From: Streptomyces zhihengii
GTDB taxonomy: Bacteria > Actinomycetota > Actinomycetes > Streptomycetales > Streptomycetaceae
Assembly (NCBI RefSeq): GCF_016919245.1
Contig: NZ_JAFEJA010000001.1
Location: forward strand, 4,603,501 to 4,667,500
DNA: 64,000 nucleotides
Direction of reading: 5' to 3'
Shown: piece after piece, positions 24,752-31,290 of the stretch
Numbering within the stretch: position 1 is the stretch's first letter
How the letters are laid out: every line of letters starts with the position of its first letter
Notes under the pieces: generated by a model
Told to the model about the DNA's origin: nothing
The model's database searches: none
What the model saw: only the letters and a program-made list of their open reading frames with translations
Made by a program: the position numbers and the translations under genes

Positions 24752-26656
24752 TCAGGGCGCCGTCGCCGCGGCCGGGGTGCCGGCCGGGCGGTAGCCCTCG
24801 GCCTGGATGGCGAACAGCCGGGCGTACTGGCCGCCCGCCGCCGTCAGTTCCTCGTGGCTGCCGCGCTCGACGACCCGGCCGTCCTCCAGCACCACGATGA
24901 CGTCCGAGTCCCGGACGACACCGAGCCGGTGGGAGACGAGCAGGCTCGTGCGGCCCGTGCGGTGCTCCCGCAGCCGGCGGTGGATGGCGTGCTCGGCGTC
25001 CGCGTCGAGGCCCGAGCCGGGCTCGTCGAGGATCAGCAGGTCGGAGTCCCGCCGCAGCAGGGTGCGGGCGAGCGCGACGCGCTGCCACTGGCCGCCGGAG
25101 AGCACCACGCCGGTCGTCGGGTCGTTCTCGTCGCCCTCGAAGTAGATCCGGCTGAGCAGGGTGTCGTACCCCTGCGGCAGCCCCGTCAGCTTCTCGTCCA
25201 CGTCGGCCAGCCGGGCGGCGGCGCGCACCCTCGGCCGGTCGTCGAGCGCGGGGAGGTCGCCGATGCCGATGTTCTCGGACGCGGTGAGGTCGTAGCGCAT
25301 GTAGTCCTGGAACAGCACGCCCACCCTGCGGCGCAGTTCCTCGGGCGGGACGCTGCGGATGTCGACGCCGTCCCACAGGATCGTGCCCCGGGTCGGGTCG
25401 TAGAAGCGGCAGAGCAGCTTGATCAGGGTGCTCTTGCCCGCCCCGTTCAGCCCCACCAGCGCCACCGACGAGCCGTGCTCCAGGGTGAGGTCGAGCCCGC
25501 TCAGCACCCAGGGGTGGTCGTCGCCGTAGCGGAACCACACGTCGCGCAGCTCGATGCCCCGGCGCAGCGGGGCGAGCGTGCCGGAGGCCGGGGGGAGGTC
25601 GTCCGGTTCGGAGACGATCGCCCGGTGGTACCGGAAGAGCAGCATGGCCCGGTACGCGGCGGCGATGCCGGAGGCGAGGCCGACGAGCGCCCCCTGCGCC
25701 CCGGCCACGGCCGCGGCGAAGGCGGTGACCGAGCCGATGCTCAGATCACCGGCGGCGGCTGCCGAGACCGCCCAGACCAGGCCGCCGCCGGCCACCGTCG
25801 CCGACAGCAGCCCGAGCAGGCCCTGGGTGCGGAACTCGCGCCCCGCGAGCCGGCGTTCGCCCCGGTGGGTGACCTCCAGCTCGCCCAGCATGCGGTCCTT
25901 GAGGAAGCCCCCCAGGCCGAACATCCGGGTCTCCTGCACGGCGGTGAGGTCGGAGATCAGGGTGGAGTAGAAGATCTCCCGGCGCGCGGCGGGGGAGACC
26001 GAGGCGAGCATCTTCACGTGCCGGCGCGTCAGGCTGAGGTGCACCAGCAGCGCGGGCACCGCGGCGGCCGCCACCAGCACCGCCATCGTGGGACTCAGCA
26101 CGGCCAGCGTCGCCATCAGACTGACGATCGTGATCACACTGCGGGCGATGTCGAAGAGCCCGGCCGTGGTGGAGCCGAGCGACGCGCCGGACGCCTGGGC
26201 GGCCATGGAGAGGTCGTTGCGGAAGGACGGGTCCTCGAAGCGCGCCAGGCCCTGGAGCCGGTTGAGGCGGGTGTAGAGCTCGTCCTTCATGGTGCGGTCG
26301 AGCCGCCGGTTCAGCTCGTCGCGGAGGAAGCGGGACAGATGCGGCAGGAAGCCGGTGCCGAGCCCCACCGCCGCCAGCGCGACCGCCCAGCGCACGGCAC
26401 CGGAGACGTCCCCCGCGGTGAGGGCGTCGATGACGAACTTCGTGAACCAGGCGGTGGCCGTCGGCAGCAGACCGGCGAGCAGGGTGATGGCCAGATAGAC
26501 GAGGCAGCGGGCGCGCCCGGCGCGCCAGCACAGGCCCAGGGCGACGCCGAGCAGCCGCACGACCTCCAGCCGGCCGCCGAGGCCGCCGCCCGCGCCGCCC
26601 GGGGCGGGGCCGCCGCCCGGCGCGGCAGCGGCCTTCGGGGCCGGGCGGGCGCTCAC
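24752..26656 (-). CDS. ABC exporter (fused membrane and ATPase domains), peptide cassette
   Basis: GTG at 26656, overlapping the stop of the thioredoxin-like gene by four bases; 634 residues. Residues 40-350 form a six-helix type-IV exporter membrane domain; residues 375-610 an ATPase with Walker A LVGLNGAGKST, signature VLSGGQWQR, Walker B LLILDEPGS and H-loop SHR. There is no N-terminal C39 peptidase, so leader removal must come from elsewhere, perhaps the S26 peptidase of the cassette. A 16-residue insert (YFEGDENDPTTG) precedes the signature motif. Last gene of the cassette; probably exports the cysteine-rich peptides encoded upstream. Confidence 0.88.
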   Translation of the reverse strand: MSARPAPKAAAAPGGGPAPGGAGGGLGGRLEVVRLLGVALGLCWRAGRARCLVYLAITLLAGLLPTATAWFTKFVIDALTAGDVSGAVRWAVALAAVGLGTGFLPHLSRFLRDELNRRLDRTMKDELYTRLNRLQGLARFEDPSFRNDLSMAAQASGASLGSTTAGLFDIARSVITIVSLMATLAVLSPTMAVLVAAAAVPALLVHLSLTRRHVKMLASVSPAARREIFYSTLISDLTAVQETRMFGLGGFLKDRMLGELEVTHRGERRLAGREFRTQGLLGLLSATVAGGGLVWAVSAAAAGDLSIGSVTAFAAAVAGAQGALVGLASGIAAAYRAMLLFRYHRAIVSEPDDLPPASGTLAPLRRGIELRDVWFRYGDDHPWVLSGLDLTLEHGSSVALVGLNGAGKSTLIKLLCRFYDPTRGTILWDGVDIRSVPPEELRRRVGVLFQDYMRYDLTASENIGIGDLPALDDRPRVRAAARLADVDEKLTGLPQGYDTLLSRIYFEGDENDPTTGVVLSGGQWQRVALARTLLRRDSDLLILDEPGSGLDADAEHAIHRRLREHRTGRTSLLVSHRLGVVRDSDVIVVLEDGRVVERGSHEELTAAGGQYARLFAIQAEGYRPAGTPAAATAP

Positions 26657-27162
26657 GCGGCGGGGACCCGGGAGGCCAGCGCGCGGGCGGACGTGGCGGC
26701 CCCGGTGATCGTGCCGTCGGCGTCGACGAGCGCGTAGGTCGGGAACGCCTTGAGGCCGATGCTGTTCACCAGGGTCATCGCCTCGTCGACACGGGTGACG
26801 GGCACCTCGCCGCCCACCGCCGCGAGCAGTTCCTCGGCCTGCGGCCCCTTCCCGGAGACCACGGCCGCGGCGCCGTCGAACGCGCGGGCCTCCTCGGCGA
26901 AGTCCGGGGCGTGCTCGTGGCACACGTCGCAGTTCGCGTCGAAGAACGCCACCACCCGCTCGGCGGGACCGCCGGCCAGCTCGGGGAGCGTCTGGCCCAC
27001 CACGTCCTCCGGATCCCAGGGCTCGAACTCCGGCCGGGGGGCGGCCAGCCGGTCCAGTTCGGCGGTGTTCTCCCGCAGCCTGCGCAGCACGGCGAAGGTG
27101 AGGAAGAGGTCGAACACGCAGAGCACGCCGACCACCACGACGGCACAGATGAGGTAGATCAT
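26653..27162 (-). CDS. Membrane-tethered thioredoxin-like (MauD/TlpA-type) protein
   Basis: ATG at 27162, overlapping the MauE-like stop by four bases; 169 residues. Residues 2-25 are a membrane anchor, 26-45 a short linker, and 46-165 a thioredoxin-like domain with the redox pair Cys78-Asp-Val-Cys81 (FFDANCDVCHEHAPDF) and a cis-Pro region AFPTYALVDADG. This combination with MauE resembles MauD, which helps form disulfides in methylamine dehydrogenase light chain. Here the likely clients are the three six-cysteine peptides. Translationally coupled to genes on both sides. Confidence 0.87.
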   Translation of the reverse strand: MIYLICAVVVVGVLCVFDLFLTFAVLRRLRENTAELDRLAAPRPEFEPWDPEDVVGQTLPELAGGPAERVVAFFDANCDVCHEHAPDFAEEARAFDGAAAVVSGKGPQAEELLAAVGGEVPVTRVDEAMTLVNSIGLKAFPTYALVDADGTITGAATSARALASRVPAA

Positions 27163-27701
27163 GACAAGTCTCGCTTCGGGTCGGAGAAGAGGAAGGCCAG
27201 ATCGTCGAGGCGGAGCACCAGCAGCGCGCCGAGCAGGGCCACCGCGAGCGCGACGACGGTCCCCGCCGCGTGCGGCGGCCATCCGGAGGCCCAGGCGCCC
27301 GCGGCGAGTCCGGCGCCGCCGATCGCGGCGAGCGCCAGGTTCCGCACCACATGGATCAGGCCGAGCGGCGCGGCCGAGGCGCCGAAGCAGCGGCAGGTCG
27401 CCGTGCCGTCACCCCGCCGCAGTGCCAGGACGATGCCGGCGGAGAACGCCAGCAGCAGCGCCACCGCCAGGGCGAGGCCCGCGACCGCCGTCGCGGGCAC
27501 CACCAGCAGGACCGCCGTGACGGCCTCCACCGCCACCACCGCGGTGGCGGCCGCCCGCGACAGCCGCCGTGACAGCAGGCGCAGGGCGACGATCGACGCG
27601 CGGAACTCGGCGAACGCCGCGCGACTGCGCGTCTTGCCCACCAGGGCGGCGAGGAAGACGACCAGAAGCAGCGCGCGGCATCCGAGCATCAGGTACGTCA
27701 C
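27159..27701 (-). CDS. MauE/DoxX-type redox-associated membrane protein
   Basis: GTG at 27701, 13 bases after the stop of peptide gene A; 180 residues with four predicted membrane segments. A CRCFG motif (Cys103, Cys105) after TM3 and the RLLSRRLSRAAA loop match MauE-type proteins, which act with a thioredoxin-like partner (MauD) in disulfide formation, comparable to DsbB or VKOR. The gene is coupled to the CxxC thioredoxin-like protein by an ATGA overlap. Its role in oxidising the adjacent cysteine-rich peptides is inferred from context. Confidence 0.85.
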   Translation of the reverse strand: MTYLMLGCRALLLVVFLAALVGKTRSRAAFAEFRASIVALRLLSRRLSRAAATAVVAVEAVTAVLLVVPATAVAGLALAVALLLAFSAGIVLALRRGDGTATCRCFGASAAPLGLIHVVRNLALAAIGGAGLAAGAWASGWPPHAAGTVVALAVALLGALLVLRLDDLAFLFSDPKRDLS

Positions 27702-27714
27702 GCGGAACGGCCCG

Positions 27715-27915
27715 TCAGCAGCCGATTTCGAAGTACTTGCAGGTGGAGCAGCTCGTCCTGCCGCCCACGACGTGGCAGAGCTTCTGCCAGCGGCCGATCG
27801 CGTCCCACGCGTCGACGTGCGCGCAGCCGGTGCAGTACTGGTAGAAGGACGTGTCGGCGGCGGCCGTGGCGCGCGGCACCAGGCGGTCGAGCACCTTGTC
27901 CATGAGGTTGGTCAT
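27715..27915 (-). CDS. Six-cysteine peptide A (RiPP-like precursor)
   Basis: 66 residues, ATG with GAGGGGAA six bases upstream. Residues 1-20 (MTNLMDKVLDRLVPRATAAA) form an amphipathic leader nearly identical to its two paralogues. The core has six cysteines at 28, 31, 47, 56, 59 and 66 (CxxC-x15-C-x8-CxxC-x6-C) and the shared segment QKLCHVVGG. An even cysteine count next to MauE and thioredoxin genes predicts three disulfides. There is no hydrophobic signal core, so export by the adjacent ABC transporter is more likely than by Sec. Third and most divergent copy; 13 bases from the MauE gene. No known family is recognised with confidence. Confidence 0.85.
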   Translation of the reverse strand: MTNLMDKVLDRLVPRATAAADTSFYQYCTGCAHVDAWDAIGRWQKLCHVVGGRTSCSTCKYFEIGC

Positions 27916-27980
27916 GGTGGTTCCCCTCGTTCGTTCGGTCAGGAGCGCTGTTCGGTCAGGAGCGCGACACCGGTGTGAAC

Positions 27981-28003
27981 GGCCCGTACACGGGCCGGTG
28001 TAC
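27981..28003. repeat. Palindromic element upstream of peptide gene A
   Basis: Nested dyads GGCCCGT-AC-ACGGGCC (27981-27996) and GTACAC-GGGCCG-GTGTAC (27986-28003), 66 bases before the ATG of peptide A. Equivalent elements precede the other two peptide genes at 28434-28451 and 28754-28771. Only the copy before gene C has a -10-like box beside it. Confidence 0.75.
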
Positions 28004-28140
28004 GGCGCACGGACGGGTGTCGCGGGTGTGCGGCGGACCGGGTCACGCCGGTGCGGGATCCCGGCGCCGGTGCGCGTCCTCCCCGCCACGGGGGCGGGGA
28101 GGACGCGCGGCACAGCGAGGCGTCCGGGGACGCCCCTGGG

Positions 28141-28344
28141 TCAGGCGCAGCCGATCTCGAAGTAGATACAGCCGGTGCAGCCGGTCTTGCCGCCCACGAC
28201 GTGGCAGAGCTTCTGCGTGTGGCCGACCGCGTCGAGCATCTCGACGTATCCGCAGGCGCCGCAGTTCTTGTAGTACGACGTGTCGGCGCTGGCGGTGGCG
28301 CGCGGCACCAGGCGGTCGAGCACCTTGTCCATGAGGTTGGTCAT
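28141..28344 (-). CDS. Six-cysteine peptide B (RiPP-like precursor)
   Basis: 67 residues with the same ribosome site and leader as its paralogues (ATASA in place of ATAAA before DTSYY). Cysteines at 28, 31, 47, 56, 59 and 66 are conserved. The core has no Trp, unlike paralogue A (two) and C (one), which argues against a tryptophylquinone cofactor. Residues 29-43 and 60-67 vary, while QKLCHVVGGKTGCTGC is shared with C. The ASA/DTS junction resembles a signal-peptidase AxA site. Middle gene of the tandem array. Confidence 0.85.
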   Translation of the reverse strand: MTNLMDKVLDRLVPRATASADTSYYKNCGACGYVEMLDAVGHTQKLCHVVGGKTGCTGCIYFEIGCA

Positions 28345-28433
28345 GGTGGTTCCCCTCGTTCGTTCGGTCAGGTGCACGTGATCGGTCGGGACCACGTGTT
28401 CGGTCAGGAGCGCGACGCGGGTGCGAACGGCGC

Positions 28434-28451
28434 GTACACGGGCCGGTGTAC
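28434..28451. repeat. Palindromic element upstream of peptide gene B
   Basis: GTACAC-GGGCCG-GTGTAC, a perfect 6+6+6 dyad about 90 bases before peptide B, matching the element before peptide A; the outer GGCCCGT arm is degraded to GGCGCGT here. Confidence 0.7.
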
Positions 28452-28501
28452 GGCGCCGGGGTGCGTCGCGGCGGTGTGGGCATCCGGGGATGCCCACGGG
28501 A

Positions 28502-28705
28502 TCACTTGCAGCCGACGCTGAAGTAGAGGCACCCCGTGCAGCCGGTCTTGCCGCCCACGACGTGGCAGAGCTTCTGCCAGTGGCCGACATGGCCGTACTC
28601 CTCGACGTACGTGCAGACGTCGCAGTTCTTGTAGTACGACGTGTCGGCGCTGGCGGTGGCGCGCGGCACCAGGCGGTCGAGCACCTTGTCCATGAGGTTG
28701 GTCAT
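28502..28705 (-). CDS. Six-cysteine peptide C (RiPP-like precursor)
   Basis: 67 residues; first gene of the array and 38 bases downstream of the proposed SARP-type promoter -10 box. Leader residues 1-20 are identical to peptide B, with six cysteines at the same positions and an acid/aromatic variable loop (VCTYVEEYGHVGHW). The DNA from 24 bases before the ATG to codon 25 is almost identical among the three genes whereas the core codons differ, a sign of duplication followed by core diversification. Function unknown: an antimicrobial, signal or redox peptide are all possible. Confidence 0.85.
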   Translation of the reverse strand: MTNLMDKVLDRLVPRATASADTSYYKNCDVCTYVEEYGHVGHWQKLCHVVGGKTGCTGCLYFSVGCK

Positions 28706-28742
28706 GGTGGTTCCCCTCGTTCGGTCGGTCAGGATCGCCACG

Positions 28743-28773
28743 ACCCTACGAACGGCCCGTACACGGGCCGATA
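28743..28773 (-). promoter_or_regulatory. Proposed SARP-type promoter of the peptide operon
   Basis: Read on the minus strand: GTGTATCGGCCC followed by GTGTACGGGCCG, two direct repeats with a 12-base period, then TTCG and the -10 box TAGGGT (28743-28748). The second heptamer ends 8-9 bases before the -10 box, the spacing described for SARP activators, which replace a -35 box. The SARP gene lies directly upstream. The same sequence includes the palindrome repeated before the other two peptide genes. Confidence 0.55.
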
Positions 28774-28813
28774 CACGCCGCGTGGACGGGCGTCGCGGCC
28801 GTGTGGCGGGCCG

Positions 28814-30694
28814 TCAGGGGCGGCAGGGACCCGAGGCGCGGGTACGCGACCAGCCGGGCTCCGGCAGCTCGGCCGCGTACAGCCGCAGCAGCCGGTGCAT
28901 CCGGAAGTGGCCGTGCCCCAGCGACTCCAGCAGCCGCGCCGCCACCAGCTCGTCGAGGGCCGCCTCCGCCGAGGCCATGTCCGAACCCAGCCAGACGGCG
29001 GCCGACTTGAGGTGCATGCCGCCCGGGTGCACCCGCCCGAGGATCCGGAACGCCCGTGCGGCGGCAGGGTCGGTGAGCTTGTCGTAGCCGGCCGCGAAGC
29101 ACGCGCGCAGATCGAGGTCGCCCGCCGTCCACTCCGCGAGCCGACGCCGCGCCAGACGCTCCGCCAGACAGGAGACCGGCAGATCCGGCCGGGCCGCGAG
29201 CCGTGCTCCCGCGATCCGCAGGGCCAGCGCGTGGCCGCCGGCCTCCCGCGCGATGGCTGCCAGGGCCTCCGGTTCCGCGGCGGCGCGCTCCTCGCCCACC
29301 TGGAGCGTCAGCATCGCCACCGATGCGGCGGGACACAGGCCGCGCAGCGCGATCTGCTCGGCGTCCAGCGCGGAGAGCACCGCCCGCCCGGTGACCAGTG
29401 CGCCGCAGTCGCGGCCCGCGGGCAGCAGCGGGCGCACCTGACCGGTACTCGCCGCGTTGTCCAGCACGACCAGCACCCGGCGCCCGGCGAGCAGCGACTG
29501 GTAGAGCGCGGCGGCCTCCGCGGATCCGGCCGGGATACGGCTCCGGTCCACCCCCAGCGCACGGAGGAACCGGCCCAGCACCTCGGCCGGGGCGAGCGCC
29601 CTGGTCCGGTGGCTCGCGCCCTGGAGGTCGGCGTACAACTGCCCGTCGGGGTAGTGGTCGGCGACCGCGTGGGCGGCACGCAGCGCCAGGGCGGACTTCC
29701 CGAAGCCGCCCGGCCCGTGGACCGCGACCACCACGGGCACGGCGCCGGGGGCCAGCGCGGCCTTGATCCGGGTGAGTTCGGCTCCGCGTCCCACGTACAG
29801 CGTGGGAGCGGGCGGCAGTTGGCGGGGCAGGGGGCCGCGCGCGTCCGGCCGGCCGGGGGGCGAGCCGTCCTCCGGGCCGGGGCGCGGTGCGGCCGGCGCC
29901 GAGGGGGCGGCCCGGTCCGTGCGGGGGGCGGATCCGAGGGGCGTCTCCAGGTGGGGGTCGCGCGCCAGGACCGCCTGCTGGAGCAGGGACAGGTCGCGCC
30001 CCGGCTCGATGCCGAGCTCGGTCCGCAGCGCCCGTCTGACCTGGCGGTACACCCGCAACGCGGCGTCGACGTCACCGGCGCGGTAGTGCGCCAGCATCAG
30101 ATGCCGGTGGGCGCGCTCGCGCAGCGGATGGAGTTCGGCGAAGGGGCGCAGCCGGGCCACCACCCCGCGGTGGTCGCCGAGCGCGAGGCCCGCCTCGGCG
30201 CGGTCCTCGACCGTCTGCGCGTACTCCTCGCCGAGGGAGTCGGCGAGGTCGCCGAGCGCCGGTCCGAGGGGCACGTCCTCCAGCGGTGTGCCGCGGAAGT
30301 GGGCGAGGGCGCGGTCGAAGGCGCCGGCGGCGGCCCCGGCGTCCGAGGCGCCCAGGGCCCGGCGTCCGGCCTCCGCCGCCGTGCGGAACGCGGACAGGTC
30401 CAGTTCGTCCTCGCCCGGTTCCACGCGCAGGGCGTAGCCGGACGCCGAGGTGGTCAGCCGCTCCGCGAGACCGGGGTCGCTGCGCCGCAACCGCATGACG
30501 TACGTCCGCAGATTGGGCACGGCCGACGTCGGCACCCGCTCCCCCCAGATCTCCCGCGTCAGGGCCGGCACGGCGACGAACCGGCCCTCGGCGGCCAGCA
30601 GGAGCGCGGCGACCGTCTGCTGATTGCCCCGGGCGATGCGGACGGGATGCTCGCAGGTGCGGATGTCGAGGGGGCCGAGGACCCGGAACCTCAT
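28814..30694 (-). CDS. AfsR/SARP-family activator with NB-ARC ATPase domain
   Basis: 626 residues. Residues 1-95 are an OmpR-type winged helix, 97-245 a bacterial transcriptional activation domain (BTAD) of helical repeats, 250-295 a Pro-rich linker, and 296-626 an NB-ARC STAND ATPase with Walker A GPGGFGKSA (327-335), Walker B RVLVVLDNA and a short winged-helix end. It lacks the C-terminal TPR sensor of full AfsR (about 990 residues), so the sensing part may be absent. The ATG overlaps the S26 peptidase stop by four bases. Likely activates the peptide operon downstream and its own promoter at 31195-31227. Confidence 0.9.
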   Translation of the reverse strand: MRFRVLGPLDIRTCEHPVRIARGNQQTVAALLLAAEGRFVAVPALTREIWGERVPTSAVPNLRTYVMRLRRSDPGLAERLTTSASGYALRVEPGEDELDLSAFRTAAEAGRRALGASDAGAAAGAFDRALAHFRGTPLEDVPLGPALGDLADSLGEEYAQTVEDRAEAGLALGDHRGVVARLRPFAELHPLRERAHRHLMLAHYRAGDVDAALRVYRQVRRALRTELGIEPGRDLSLLQQAVLARDPHLETPLGSAPRTDRAAPSAPAAPRPGPEDGSPPGRPDARGPLPRQLPPAPTLYVGRGAELTRIKAALAPGAVPVVVAVHGPGGFGKSALALRAAHAVADHYPDGQLYADLQGASHRTRALAPAEVLGRFLRALGVDRSRIPAGSAEAAALYQSLLAGRRVLVVLDNAASTGQVRPLLPAGRDCGALVTGRAVLSALDAEQIALRGLCPAASVAMLTLQVGEERAAAEPEALAAIAREAGGHALALRIAGARLAARPDLPVSCLAERLARRRLAEWTAGDLDLRACFAAGYDKLTDPAAARAFRILGRVHPGGMHLKSAAVWLGSDMASAEAALDELVAARLLESLGHGHFRMHRLLRLYAAELPEPGWSRTRASGPCRP

Positions 30695-31188
30695 CGGGCG
30701 GAGAGCCGTCGGACGACCACGCCCATCAGCCGCTCCGCGGGGAACAGCCCCCGGTGCCGGGAGTCGATGCTGTCGGCGAGGTTGTCGCCGAGCACCGCGA
30801 AGCTGCCCGGCCCCACCCGGCCCGCGCCGGGCTCCGCGCCCGTGCCCGGGTCGCCGAGGTCCGCGCCCTCCGCGCCCTCCGCGCCGGGCACACCGGGCGG
30901 CAGCGGGTCGCCGGGCAGGGCGGCGACCCGCTTGACGTTCCAGACCCGTCCGTCGGGGCCCGCCTCGGCGGCGCTCCGGTAGGGCCCGCGCGACGGCGGC
31001 TCCAGCACCACGATGTCGCCGACCTTCACGCGGCGCAGGCGTCTTCGTCTGACCAGCACGCGGTCGCCGTCGACGACCGCCGGTTCCATGCTGGTGCCCT
31101 GGACGGACACCACCACCAGACTCCGCCGTGCCCAGACGGCACCGGTACAGATGACGATCACACCCAAGGCCACGCTTGTCAGGAACAC
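30691..31188 (-). CDS. S26-family signal peptidase-like protease
   Basis: 165 residues with one N-terminal membrane segment (1-20). Catalytic Ser33 lies in VQGTSMEPAVVDGD and Lys86 in NVKRVAALPGD; box E is GDNLADSIDSRHRGLFP near residue 133. A Gly/Glu/Asp-rich insert of about 35 residues separates the Lys box from box E. It heads the operon with the SARP gene and may remove the leader of the cysteine-rich peptides at their AxA-like junction (inference). The ATG sits at the expected transcription start of the promoter at 31195-31227, so the mRNA is probably leaderless. Confidence 0.88.
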   Translation of the reverse strand: MFLTSVALGVIVICTGAVWARRSLVVVSVQGTSMEPAVVDGDRVLVRRRRLRRVKVGDIVVLEPPSRGPYRSAAEAGPDGRVWNVKRVAALPGDPLPPGVPGAEGAEGADLGDPGTGAEPGAGRVGPGSFAVLGDNLADSIDSRHRGLFPAERLMGVVVRRLSAR

Positions 31189-31194
31189 GCTTTC

Positions 31195-31227
31195 ACACTA
31201 GCCACAGTGATCGAAAAGTCGATCGAA
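31195..31227 (-). promoter_or_regulatory. SARP-type direct repeats and leaderless promoter of the S26-SARP operon
   Basis: On the minus strand TTCGATC occurs twice with a 12-base period (31221-31227 and 31209-31215). Eight bases separate the second copy from a -10 box TAGTGT (31195-31200). The S26 start codon (31186-31188) lies about seven bases after the -10, placing transcription start at or next to the ATG. The layout matches the known SARP binding mode, suggesting autoactivation. Confidence 0.6.
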
Positions 31228-31290
31228 TTTCATCTGCTGGATGGGGAGTTGGCGTGCGGGCGGTCCCGTTCCGGGAGGAGTGCCGCCGCC

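Noticed and set aside
24752..26656. Bacteriocin-type ABC transporter with C39 leader peptidase
   Set aside because: No N-terminal cysteine peptidase domain; the protein begins with a short disordered tail and TM1.
27715..28705. Methylamine dehydrogenase light chain (tryptophylquinone subunit) as identity of the Cys6 peptides
   Set aside because: The MauE/MauD context is suggestive, but the peptides have only six cysteines, 0-2 tryptophans and no large-subunit or MauG genes nearby.
27715..28713. CRISPR array or simple satellite in the region of three repeated units
   Set aside because: Units are about 360-430 bases and contain complete reading frames with conserved cysteines; they are duplicated genes.
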